Below are positions 40,723 to 54,000 of a stretch of 64,000 nucleotides of DNA, in pieces. Source of the stretch: Echinometra lucunter. Its lineage: Eukaryota; Echinodermata; Echinoidea; Camarodonta; Echinometridae. The notes under the pieces were generated by a model. It was not told the origin of the DNA. It saw nothing but the letters and a program-made list of their open reading frames with translations, and ran no database searches. Made by a program: the position numbers and the translations under genes. How positions within the stretch are numbered: position 1 is the first letter of the stretch; each line of letters starts with the position of its first letter. The DNA lies in the NCBI GenBank assembly GCA_029962745.1, contig CM057157.1, positions 1,421,491 through 1,485,490 on the forward strand, in the 5' to 3' direction.

Positions 40723-41005
40723 TACTATAAGGAAAATTTTGTTTGCATTTATCTTGTCATTAAACTGTATACACTGAGGAAGGCCCGAGGCAGGCCGAAA
40801 ATTCTGAACAATAAAAGCTAATGTTGGATTTACACATGGCGTACCTTCGATTCTTTTTGAAGCTATTACTGTCTACATTATCAATCATCCAACACGTGGG
40901 TATTATTCTCAATATGTTCATTTTTCCGACATACATTTATTTTCAATGCATTCATGTGGGTCTATAGAACGGAAGAGGTTGATCATCATCGAGTACTATA
41001 CAGAG

Positions 41006-41058
41006 TGGTAGAGAATAATCAGTTGTCACTTCGGGTGACAACTGATTATTCTCTACCA
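41006..41058. repeat. Perfect 24-base-stem hairpin with TTCGG loop
   Basis: 41006-41029 and 41035-41058 are exact reverse complements around ttcgg. The hairpin is bracketed by near-identical 20-base direct repeats tgcattcatgtgggyytata at about 40948 and 41062. Confidence 0.95.
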
Positions 41059-41898
41059 GTCTGCATTCATGTGGGCTTATACCATTACTCTTGTGTTACT
41101 GACCACTGCAGTAAACATGTTATGTAATCATTCAATGAGACAAAAGAATGTATTCCAAGTTACCGAAATACCCACAAATTCCCAGGTGGTCTTAAACTCT
41201 TGCAAATGATGGTACTAACCTTTGTTGCCACCAATTTAAACAATATCCTTAAAATACTATATTGTTGTTATGGAATACCAGTAGATAATTTGTATCAATA
41301 CACTTATCACAGAACATCTACTTTGTTATAGTTTTAAGGCTTTGTTTTTAATACATTTATGTAAGAAATTACAATGGAATCTTAAACTTTGTAAAGGATT
41401 TACTCACTTTTACCGGATAATGTACATGCCACTGAGCTAAGGTAGGTCTAGGATCAGTCTAGGGACAATTTATGATTGGTTTTGGTGAGGTTTCTCTATT
41501 TGTGTATTTTTTTATTCCTTTAAAGAGTTTGAAGACAATTTTTATGTTATTTTTCTTAACCTGTTGGCTACTGGTGGGGCTATTTGAAAAAGGTAGCCCC
41601 TGTATAAAGTCTATGGGAAAGAGAGAATTTACATTAATGAAAATAAATACCTGCAGTAATCAACAGGTTAAAACATGGCAATAAAACTGAAAGTGAAACT
41701 GATATGCTGTAGGGTTGGGTGTTTTTTTGTTTTTTTTTGTTTTTTGGGGGGGTCATCATGCCATACATGAATCACTGCAATAACTATCACAATACCAGAT
41801 GATCACTTCTCCAATGAGAACAAATAGATCCACAAACATATTCTGACCACTGTCAGCATACATGTAAGTATGAGAGTCTCTAGGTCTTCACTTCATCA

Positions 41899-42078
41899 TC
41901 ATCTTCTTGGTTCTCTATGGTGGAATCGTAGCTGTACGGCTGGGTTGCTGTTGACTGTGGGGGCGCTATGATTGTCCACGTTGTTCCTATGTGTATACTT
42001 GCTCATCTCTGAGTTTGCTCGTCTCTCACCCTTACTACTACTCTCTCCTTTGTTTCCTTTAGCTGACTTCTCTCTTCT
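41899..42078 (-). CDS. AGBL4: AGBL4 last exon, basic low-complexity tail
   Basis: Acceptor gtgatttcag. Encodes [20 protein letters not shown], a Lys/Ser/Asn-rich tail ending FHHREPRR and TGA (41899-41901). Human AGBL4 also ends in a basic, poorly conserved tail starting RRKEK, which supports the frame chosen. Confidence 0.75.
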   Translation of the reverse strand, partial: RREKSAKGNKGESSSKGERRANSEMSKYTHRNNVDNHSAPTVNSNPAVQLRFHHREPRR

Positions 42079-45000
42079 CTGAAATCACACAAGAATTATT
42101 GGATTAGGAGATTATTATTCGTGACAGGAATTATTTAAAGCCTAATTTGATCAGCTTTTATTCTTCAAATTGGCAACACCAACATTTTATTTTATTGCTA
42201 CATTTATCTTATAAAACATCATGTATCTGAAAAGAATATAAATTGACAGAAATTATGAGAAGTCAAAAAGTTGCCAATTTGCAGGGACAAACAGTAATTT
42301 TAACATTTTCATCGCATTGCCAAGTTAAGGATTTTAATGCTTATTTTCCTTTAAAAAATTTTCAGCATCAAACAACGAATATTAACGCAACCAAAATGGG
42401 CACAGTTTGTGTAGAATTTTTTGCTCTGTCTGCTCATGTATTTGGCATGATTTTTAGGGCTTTGCATCAAAAGATATTAGGCCAAACCACAGAATGTGGA
42501 CCTCTGTCACAAATGGGTTGATAGAAGTCTATGACTATGAACACAATTTAACTGTTTAAGCAATTTTTAAAAGACTTTTTTTCTACTTTAACATAGATTT
42601 GTTGAACAAAAGTTTTGCTCAAACCTTGGCAAGGATTTAAGAGATATAAATATAGCAACAACTAATGTACACAGTATGTAAAGTGGATTCCATCCTATAA
42701 TAGTAATATGTCATACCTGTCAATCTTTCACAGCCCCTCCCCCCCCCCCCCCAAAAAAAAGGGAATCACTCAAGGCAAAATTAGAAATACAGTCCCTTTT
42801 GTCTGCATGTGTTTGGCTTTTTAAGAAAAGAGAGAAGAATCTAGAGTTTATAACTTTAGTATGGAGTCCCTAAAATTGAAATGGTTGGCAATTAAGTTAT
42901 GCATAAAAGTGAATCAAATGTCATAACTGGAGGTTCTGATGAGAGACATTTAGAAATTTTAAATTGGCAAAACTGATCTAATTAAACACTTGTTTTGGAA
43001 AAAAAAACAAAACCCTCTTTTATTGGTATTTCAAACTGTTGACTACTGAATTCTAGAATTCATATAGACTTTGTACAGGGAAAGAAATACCCGTTTCCAG
43101 TGGGCAACAGGTTGAAAATTCGAATTTTCATTATATTAACACTGGTATAAGATCTCCAGATGTCCGTACCCTGTACTGGTTTACTGTAGATATATTAGCA
43201 GCTGGTTTAGGTGTGATCAGAGATGAGAGTTTGTAGTAATCTAGAAACGTCTTCACTAAGTTCCTCCCAAGTTTCATGTCTGAATGGGTAGGGTCAAGGA
43301 AACTGTGAAGGCAATTTATACCAAAGCAATGTACACAATAAATTAATAGACATTAACAATATATATAACCTTTTTTAGAGTTTTGATTAGAGACATATGG
43401 GTCCATCCATGGACGATGCATTAATTTACTAGAGAGATTGTCAATAATCAGAGCCCAGCAGTTGTGATAAACCTGCTGAGAATAAAAACAATGGCACAGT
43501 TCTATTGCAAATCTGTTCACACACACTTAATTTCAGTAGATTATCAATTGCTTTAAAGTGTCTGGGAAACAGAATGATTTCCTCCTCTTTTGTCCATATT
43601 GTGTTTCATGTATGACAAACACTCATAAGCATGAAGTGAAACAGGCCATCAGTATCACAAATCCATCTTTTTGTCAAAAAATTTGCCCTGGATATTTGCT
43701 GTTCATCAAGTTTCTATTTTGAAACACATGACAATATTTTGATATCATTCCATTTTTCATGTTGAATAGAAATTTTGAATTGAATAGCATGTGCCAATAG
43801 GAAGCCATCCAAAGCCAAGCCTATCAATTCAAACACAATACATCTATTGTAATTGTTATGCACTCTGCTCTCTCTCTGCAGCCCTTTTAAAAGAACTTTT
43901 ATATATCCACCATTAAATGCAAAAGAATTGAAACAGTTATGAATACAATCTAAATCCTATTATGAAACACTGCACAATAATAATAACAGTCATGTAAACA
44001 ATCATATACCAAATAATTATTGGTGATAATTCTATTTCTCCTGCTTTCTTTCTCTTTCTCTTTCTAATTTCTTCCGACTGTCTCTCTTTATCACTATCAC
44101 TATATCTTGCTATCTTCTTCCCCAATCTACTGTATCTCTTCTCTTCTCTTCTCTCTCTCCTTATCTCTCTCCTATCTCTCTCTCTCCCTCNNNNNNNNNN
44201 NNNNNNNNNNNNNNNNNNNNNNNNNNNNNNNNNNNNNNNNNNNNNNNNNNNNNNNNNNNNNNNNNNNNNNNNNNNNNNNNNNNNNNNNNNNNNNNNNNNN
44301 NNNNNNNNNNNNNNNNNNNNNNNNNNNNNNNNNNNNNNNNNNNNNNNNNNNNNNNNNNNNNNNNNNNNNNNNNNNNNNNNNNNNNNNNNNNNNNNNNNNN
44401 NNNNNNNNNNNNNNNNNNNNNNNNNNNNNNNNNNNNNNNNNNNNNNNNNNNNNNNNNNNNNNNNNNNNNNNNNNNNNNNNNNNNNNNNNNNNNNNNNNNN
44501 NNNNNNNNNNNNNNNNNNNNNNNNNNNNNNNNNNNNNNNNNNNNNNNNNNNNNNNNNNNNNNNNNNNNNNNNNNNNNNNNNNNNNNNNNNNNNNNNNNNN
44601 NNNNNNNNNNNNNNNNNNNNNNNNNNNNNNNNNNNNNNNNNNNNNNNNNNNNNNNNNNNNNNNNNNNNNNNNNNNNNNNNNNNNNNNNNNTAATTTCATT
44701 GTGTAAATGATTCGTGAGTAATTGTAGCATGTCTCATCATAATCTATATTGTCGTCAAGGTCATATGACCTATATGACAGCAGTGTGATGGGTGATCTCA
44801 TGGGGAAAAAATCTTTGTTTACATCAGCGTGTCTGGGTAAATGTACTTTTGACACCAGTTGCATCTGAGTTTGTTTTCATATGCATAGATAACAAAAAGA
44901 ATGTAATGAGCAGTTTTGTTGGCATTCTGTGAATTCATTCTTCAAAGTCAAATTATTCTATTTTTGTCATTAAACCTTGTTAGCTGCAAGTGACAGAAAG

Positions 45001-48000
45001 GAAAACAAGAACAAGGATCAATTCATTTAATTTGTGGTTTTGTAAAAGGTTTAATATACATGTTTGGTTTATGACATTTATCATAAATTTCATAAATTTG
45101 GTAAATTTGTCTCACATTCCCCAAAACAAAATTGAAGAAGTCTCCTATGTGGTCCCATAAAGATCAATTAAGGATCCAAGTTTCATGCTTACTGAGTTCT
45201 TGCCATATTAAAATATCTACACAACTAACAAGATATTATAAATTGATGTTTTCTAGGAAAATATTCTTTAGTAGTCAAATGTCAACACTTTTCTTCAATG
45301 TTATAAAACCTATAGATACACAAAGTTTATAAGAAAAAGGATACAGCTATCTTCATCATATGGGACTACAGTAGAGGAGGAGCTTGGCGTATAACAGAAG
45401 AAAGAGACTTCTAAAGTGTAGCAAAGAGAATTCTCGTCTAAGATACCTCCCAAGAAACGACGGCCAGTTCCTGCCTTCACAGAGTCTCGGTTGAATGATG
45501 TGTTCATCTGGGGGAAAAAAAAGACATTTGGAATTAATCAAGATCGTGACAAATCATTCTTTTTTTATCATAAACTAAAGATATGATAAAAAATTTCCTA
45601 TCAAAATGAAATATGCTTGAAAACAGTATTACATTGTTTTGTTTAGAATTATCTATCCAATGAATAAAATATATAACATGTGGACACAACACATAAATCA
45701 TAAAATGAAACCATAAAAAACTGTATTGGATTAAAGAAATTATAGAAAAAGGGAAGTGAAAAAAAAAATGAATAAAGTAAAATGGATGGACAATGAAAGA
45801 GAAGTGAAAAGATATGCAGATAAATAACCACACTGCAGCAAGGATGAATCAGTACCAGAAAATGCTAGTTGTACATTGTAATGTAGACTGTACTTTTTAG
45901 TGTGAGTTGAAATGAATAAGTAGTGCTAAGAGATATTTCTAAATAAAAAAAAAAATAGCTGGAAAACAGAAAGATAGAATCAAGTATTGATCTGAGAAAA
46001 GTCTGAGGAAGAAACTCCATTAATGTCACAGGAACAAAATTACAAATACAGGACTCACATCAAATCAATACAACATGACATGATGGTAAAACACAAGAAA
46101 GTATGATGGGGTGAGTGGTGGGGAAAGGAAGAGAACGGGCTGATACATAAGCAAAAGAGGAGAAGAACAAGGAAAGATGGAGAGATGACAAGAAGACAGA
46201 AGTGGTTACAGCAAGACAAAATGGAGCTAGAAATGGGGAAGGGAGAGAGGAGATAAATGTTCCTGGGAGAAAAGAGGTAGATGAAAGAGATATAGGAGGA
46301 TGAGAAAAAGACACAGTGCAGAAAGCGTGGGAAGAGCAGAGAGGAGAACAAATGGGGGTGAGGGGATAGAGCAAAAGAGGGAAGAGAGAGAAAGAGAGAT
46401 AAGGATGGATAGGGAGATAACGAGGGCAGAGATCAAAGAATAAATGCATGAACAAAACAAGTAATGGAGCACTACTCAGTCCATAAAAAGAAAAAAGAGA
46501 AAAAGGATCTCAAGATGGACAGAGAAGCCAGGGCAGGTGAGACAAAACATCAACAGTTCCGACACACGCAAAATCAATGTTTGCCGGCAACCTGATAGCG
46601 CAGCCCACACTAAAACTGGGGCGCGTGAGGCCGGGAGGTGAATCCAAATTGGCATCACCTTACCGGCAATTAGCCCGCTACGCCTCCCAAAATACTACCG
46701 GGGGTGATGGGCTACCCCGGGCTGAGTTACCAGACAGGGGTTTATGGTGGAAAGGAATTGATGGGAGTGTATCTCTACCAAAATAGGTATCATCCCATCC
46801 ATTGGCGTATCTATGATGCCTACCTTTGATCTCATTTGTGTCCGTTAACCCTGTTAACCTGCAGCGATACCAGTGAGCCAGCACGGAGGCTGCACATAGA
46901 CAAATATGTTGAGTGAGGGTGTATGTTACACACCCCAGGGCTGGTAGAAGGGGTGCATGGTAGAATGATAAAGAGGGTTTAGATGGTAGCAGAGTGGGTG
47001 CCACAGTACTTTGACTGGATCTCAATCGATGACCAACCATATTTGGTTTGAGATTCATGTTTCAATGAAAGTGAGGAATAATAGTAAGATATCAGCCCTT
47101 TAGCAAGAAAGCTTCTTCTCTAAACCTTGTGAAGGAGTGATATTGCACAATTTGAGACTCAGTTCTATTGCATATATACTCCTCCACACAGATAATAAAT
47201 TCAATGCAATATTTGATAAGATTTAACACACTTCTTTCTCTTCTTTCTACTCTGATTTCTATTCCTTTAAAACCTCCATACTAAAATATATCAATATCAG
47301 TTTTGGATGTGATTCAAGGAAAAGTGATTGAAATATGCTAGCTGAACATAGGTTGTATTACAAATGGAATGCAGATAGGGGAATAACTCTACAAGTTTCC
47401 AAATCATTATTATATTCAGGAAATAGATAAGAATGCTCTAAACCTTCAAATTACATGGTCTATATTCGGAACAATGCAATACAACAACAGGTAAATGTAA
47501 TACTTTGTATTTTTCATAAAGCAAACATTTATAAATTTGAATACATTATCAAACAAGCTATTGAAATCTTCATGAGAATACCATAGAGAAGTATTTTAGA
47601 TAATACTCAAAATACTATCACACACATGATGTACTAGCTCTGCTCAACAGGATAGAGGAAGTGTGATGAGATAATGACAGAATCGCTGAACCTGTTCTCC
47701 CTCTTTCATTGATGATTAAAAAAAAAAACACATTGGATATATCTGAAAAGGTTTCAAGGCCTCATTACTCCCATGATTTTAGTTTGATGAAAGCCAATTG
47801 AACAAAATAAAGCATAAAACAGCAACAGGATTTCACAAAGTCATCTCTATCTCAAGGTGAAATAGAGAAGAGATAGAAGCAAAAGTTTGTTGGCAAAGAA
47901 TGAGTCATACAGGTAATCTCACATTAATGAGTTTACTTTTATACAACAGAGAGCTGGTGATTAATCCAAGCCTGCCATCTCACCACTATGTTTTAATCAA

Positions 48001-51000
48001 CAACATTCACATCAACTTTTCTAAAAAACAAATAAAAAGGGGGAAATGGGGGGAAAACGTGAGAAGAGAGATAAGATGAAGAGGTAGATTCTACCATCGG
48101 CACTCACTTTAGGAAATTTACACCTCAGCGAACAAACCACCTTCTTCTTGAAGCTTGTGACTCATCATAAAGGAAAGGTAAACTTTTCATGAATTATGCA
48201 ATAAGATGAAAAAAAGCTTTGAAATGAGTGAGTACCAAGCTATCTGGCATCAACTGAGGGGTACTTTAAGGTAAGATGTTCAGCTTTCCATCAATACTAT
48301 GTATTACTAGGACAGCATCAAGGATTGGTAGACTCGCATGAGGTGTGCGTTTATGCTCGAATTGACGTGACCTTAAACTTTTGGCTATGACTGTGCAAGG
48401 GGGACGAGGGGCTAACGCAACCAGACGGACAAATCACATCCAATGACTCAATGTGATGTCAGCCGTGACATCAGCATACCTCTCATGCATATTCATAAGC
48501 ATCGACCGATGGCGGTAGCGGCAGCCGGCCGGTGTGCTAGGAATTTGGCAGGATAACCCCGAGGATGCGTATTGAAGGAAGTACTGAATCCTAACTAGCC
48601 GTTAATAAATGCGGCCCACGCAAGACCCCTCAATAACCTTGGTCCTGCCTCTTCAGCCACACTCTAATCAAAGTTGTACATCTCCTAAAACATCGTCTCC
48701 TTCTTTATACTTTCTTTTTTTCTCTCCTTCCCCCTCTTATGTCTCTTACGTGTGTCTCATTGAATTTTCCTTGTTTTTCAGAGACAGGGTTTTCCTTTTT
48801 CTTAAAAGCACACTTCATAATTCCTTCCCTTTTCTCTCTCCTTCCTCTCTATCAAATCTTATTTCATTCATATGGTGCCTTCTCTTACCTCACACTACAA
48901 TCTAGGTCAAAGTACACCTTAGTCACAAGACTCATACTTGCTAATCATTTCTGACATTTCAACATGAGAGAGATGGACTTCTTCTATGTAAGATTTATAA
49001 GTCATCACTGTCTAAATTTCACTCACTCACTCACTCCCTCCATTTCTCTCTCTCTCTCTCTTTCTCTCTGCAATGTATCTCTTTATCTGTTTCTCTGTCT
49101 CATTCTACATTCTCTATACCGCTACTTTCTATATCCCACTCAGCTCCATCCTTATTCTTTTCTTAATCATTTCAAAATTTCCTTTTCTCTTCTCTCCTTC
49201 ATCTTCTTTTATTCTCATGCACATTTCATCTCTCTCCTTTTCTCTCGGCCAACTTTCTATCAGTTTCCTCCTTTTCTCTCTCCTCTTTCTCTCTCTCTCT
49301 CTCTCTCTCTTGCTCTGTTCCTCCATTCCTTCTCTTTTTCTTCCTCCTTCCACCCACACGACTGAATTCCTTCACCGTTCCAATCTCCAATCTCTGGTAA
49401 TTTTTACCACCTGACTGGTTTTTCTTCTATTCATGTAATCTGATTTGTTTCTCCTGATCAAGTCCTGCCTTCATCACGCTCAGTGTATATGTCAAGGTCA
49501 TACACGTACTCTCCAAATCTACAGGTGATTCTTTCTTCATTACATCATAAAAAATGAACTTTACAATCTCCTATCTCAGAGCTAAACATCAAATCCTTTC
49601 TTCAATTCTTTCTTAAGCTTGGAAAGTACAGTGTAGTGTAATACCAAGACAGATACAACTCTGTGAAACAAAAACCATATGATGTAGTCACAATGTCCAA
49701 GAAAAAACAAAAAGGCTCCAAGAATTTTGCTACCTACAGTTTTGCCAGAAACAACTTCTTTGACTGTCCATCTAGGCTTTCAGCATAAGTTTCCTGGGTG
49801 AATTTTAAATGTCTTTACTTTCCAGGAAAAAAAAATATTCAAGTAGTTTGCAAGTCTATAGGAACATGTGTGTTGTAGAAACTGTAAGAAGCATGCACCA
49901 TGATTCAGCTATAAGATGGCACTTGTTTTACTTTGGAGCAGGCAAAGTAGTGTTAGAGATTTAGGAGATTCTGCTTGGCTCTTGTAAAATTTCTATGTTA
50001 CCATAATTTGGAAAGAAATTAAAAACAAGAAACTTCCTCCATCGAAAAAGTTCTAACAAGTTTAAAAAGGTAATTTCTACTGCTCCATCACTGTGAAAAG
50101 ATTGTGAGTGTGAGTAGGGTAGCTCCTGACCATGAGCCATTCTGCTTCTTTGACATGCTGTATGTAACCTGCAATGGGAGGAACTGACAACAGCCAATGA
50201 CATCGCTCTTTGGGTTACAACTTACTGAACAGTCATGGGATGACCAGACATGATGATATTAGAAGATATATGTGATGCTCCACCACAAAACGACCAATAA
50301 GTCGCAATGGATGTTTTAGAATAAACAGCTTAAATAGAGAGCTTGGGCTTGAAAAGATGATTTTAGGTTTTCTATGTTTTCTGATAGTTCATTTATTGAT
50401 CAATCATATGACCACATGACCATCTGTAACACAGAAAAGCACTTTTTCTTTGATTTAAAATTACCAATTGGGGGGAATTTTGAAATAAAAGTATGCCAGC
50501 ATGCTGGGTAAAATCTTCACTAACATGTGTACATAACTCTGAATCAATCCATGGCTTTGAAAATCTATACAAGGAGAGCAGTATATCTCTTTTGAAACTA
50601 ATCCAAGTTTGAGCTTAATCTGATAATTCCTTCACAGTCAATACCAGGGAATTCTTATTCAACCTTTTAGTGAAGCAGACAATAGAACACCAGAATGGCA
50701 ATCCTGAACGGTGCTCTCATCTTTACATCCTATTTTCTCTATTGTTCTGGTGATTAGCTTGTTTGACAAGCTCTCATTCTCATAATTTCAAAGGATTTGC
50801 ATGGTCTTGACAAGGCAAGTTATATACATGTATCATTCAAGAGCTTAAAGTCCAAGCTTTTAGACTATATTGAAATGTAAAAATGTCAAATATCCGACTT
50901 ACTGGTCATTCTGTGGTAGAGGGTCTCATATTAAATATGCAAATAAAGTGCCAAATGTCTTGTTAATCATTGCAACTATATGTATTACAATGTTTTGTTT

Positions 51001-54000
51001 AGAATTATCTATCTAATGAATAAAATATATAACATGTGGACACAACACAAATCATAAAATGAAACCATAAAAAACTGTATTGGATTAAAAGAAATTATAG
51101 AAAAAGGGAAGTGAAAAAAAATGAATAAAGTAAAATGGATGGACAATGAAAGAGAAGTGAAAAGATATGCAGATAAATAACCACACTGCAGCAAGGATGA
51201 ATCAGTACCAGAAAATGCTAGTTGTACATTGTAATGTAGACTGTACTTTTTAGTGTGAGTTGAAATGAATAAGTAGTGCTAAGAGATATTTCTAAATAAA
51301 AAGAAATAGCTGGAAAACAGAAAGATAGAATCAAGTATTGATCTGAGAAAAGTCTGAGGAAGAAACTCCATTAATGTCACAGGAACAAAATTACAAATAC
51401 AGGATAGTATCCTAGGCACATTGTTCTTACATGCTTTTAAGTGGAATTATTTTCAATAAATGAAGTATGTGATTTAAAAAAAAAAAATCCATATGAAGCT
51501 TACCATTGAGAAGTCATCAGCATTAGAACACATGAGTTTAGGGAAGATAGCCTGCTTCTCATATCTGACTGGGTCATCATAGACATTACCATACATGAAA
51601 CCATTCATCAGGGTTGAGTGAGCATGAATATCAATGTAGAAATCAACCTCAACATTCTGTCAACATCAAACAGTACAATCATTAATCAGTTGACTACTAA
51701 ATTCTTTCGTTCCCATAGGCTTTATATAGGGGCCACCTGGTTTCAGTAGCCTATGGGTTAACCTGTTAAGCATGATTAATTTCAGTAGAGCAAGCATTTT
51801 CCATGGACCAAATTATATCTTGGGCCTTAGTGTTCAGCAGAATAATTACCAAAGCAGGTGAAATGTATATCATGTTGTTGTCTTTCCACAGGTGTTTCAG
51901 AAAATAAATAACATTCATTCTAATATGTGTTTCTAGGCAACACGGATACAATAGCATGATACAATTCTCCCTACCACAAATATGAGATTCAACAATAGAG
52001 GGCAACATTTTCCTGCATACCGAGCAGGTCAGCACATGCGCAGATACAAATCCAGTATTGATGATTTGAAAAGATAGTACTTCCGGCTTCCATAGAAAAT
52101 GTACAGCCAGGTTAACAAATCCCTCATTTGGAGAAAATTTTGTTCAGGTTTCATAAACTCCCCTGATAATTTCAGTACATCTATTCGGCATTAGAATTTG
52201 TTGTTTGAATTTTCTAGGTTCAAAAACTATAATTTTCATGGGACTTGTTAAGACTCGACCCATTATGTTTGAATGGAAACCGGAAGTGCCCTTGTCTACG
52301 CAGTTAAGTGTGAAATATTGCCATCTACTGCTGAATATCATATTTGCGGTAGGGAGAATTTCAACATTAAAAACTTGTCCTTAATATTTCGTTTAATACT
52401 CCAAAGCCTAAGATTGGTTTGTATCACCCTGACAGATTTATGGTTACATTCAATCTGGTAAGCAAGTCTTAATCATCGAGCAAAAAAGGAGACAGACTAA
52501 TAATTCTTTTAAGAAGTCATCATTTTTATGAACAAAAAAATGATGAAATTTATTTTAATGAACAGTTTTCTTTAAAAAAAAAAAAGTGATAAGAATATGA
52601 AAGATTCATAAAACTGGATGGCTTGATAAGGAATGTTCATACACATGGCTAGAACATAAATATCTATCTATTCATACAAACTCATGGTACGTCGGGAGTA
52701 ACATTGAAATTTCATAAAGGTTTACCATGGAATACACATATACAGAGGTGGTTTTTTGTGTGTCTTGTTTTGGGATGTGTTTTTTTAAGCTTTAGAGTAA
52801 AATTCCATAAAACACTGTAAGAAAAGCTATAAACTTACTGGATTATCATTCATATCAACCAGGAGTTGTTTGGTAGCATGTAGGGTAGGGTGAGCCCAAG
52901 GAGAAGGTTCATGCCAATGTCTGTTCAGATCAAATCCCATCAATGAACATCTACAAACAAACAGATCAACAAAGTCATCTAAAATAAGAAATTCATATCA
53001 AACACATTGTAGCAGCTTTCATAGAATAACACAAGACATAGAAAATTATAAATAGATTATTAAAACAAATTTGCCAGTTGTTTAAAACAGACGGGAAATA
53101 AACTTTGAACATGAATTTGAAATAATTGTCAGTGTCAAATTGGATCACAAAGATGAAAGATATTTATGTAGTGCTCCCCAATTACATTTAACTGACCTAA
53201 ACACTTCAACAATTAGAAAACATCCAAAGATGTAAAGAGTTCCTGCAGAGGTTTGGAAGAGATTGCTTGAACATGTAACCAAACATGTATGATAGTTATC
53301 ATTCTATCTCATCTCCTCTTGATATGAGCTTGTATTGAAAAAATAAGTATTCAGTTTTCATCTGCTAACTACAAAGGAGGGGATCATGCTGAGAAATACT
53401 TATTACTAATAAAGCATAAATAACATAATTCTGGAGAAATGGAAAAGTGGAAAGAATTTTTAAATAGAATCTAATTAGTCCAATGAGGAGGGCGGTAAAA
53501 TTGAAAAGAGTGCAATTAATATTTCAGATTATTTCTTCCATTGCTTGGAGACATTGAATATTTGACTTATCCCAAGTGCTTTGGGTAATAGTTATTGAAA
53601 ATGTGTCTGTACTTTTCAAACATTTCCATTTTATTTCCTCTCTTATTTAATTGCTAAATAAGGCCATACAATCAATCCACCCTGCTTTACGTACACAGAT
53701 CACATTTACACCTAAACATAGATCATTCTCTGTGGAAAGCATTCAATGAGACTTACACGTATACAGAAACACATCTCATGAATATTTCACGCGGTTTGTC
53801 TATAAAACAGTGCAAAAAGTACAACTGCTCTCATGACTAACATATACAGTATGAACAAATTAAATAAAAGAGAAAGGAGATGATTATCCAAATTACAAAT
53901 AGAGAGCATGGCCAACACTTGCTCTACCAACATTTTGAATACTTGTGCTGCATTTTGTCAAGTTACAGAGTGCAGTTTGAGTTGTAGCTGGGATGTAGGT

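Larger units (their letters stand above)
34935..41898. other. Convergent spacer between POLR1A and AGBL4
   Basis: Holds the 3' UTRs of both genes (ends not determined), inverted-repeat elements at 35236, 36474 and 39811, and two hairpins at 40672 and 41006. Between them is AT-rich DNA without a recognisable gene; open frames at 37190-37990 and 38728-39126 have no family features. Confidence 0.6.

Noticed and set aside
44107..44864. Open frames spanning the N runs (also at 57130-57835)
   Set aside because: They exist only because N is not read as a stop; there is no real coding sequence.
45356..45541. Other-frame open readings over the AGBL4 exon at 45345-45507
   Set aside because: They are shadows of the true exon, whose frame gives the conserved FNRD, GRRFLGG and LEVSF motifs.
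45626..51404. LTR retrotransposon bounded by the two 425-base repeats
   Set aside because: No gag, protease, reverse transcriptase or integrase coding between them, no TG...CA ends, and no primer-binding or polypurine site recognised.
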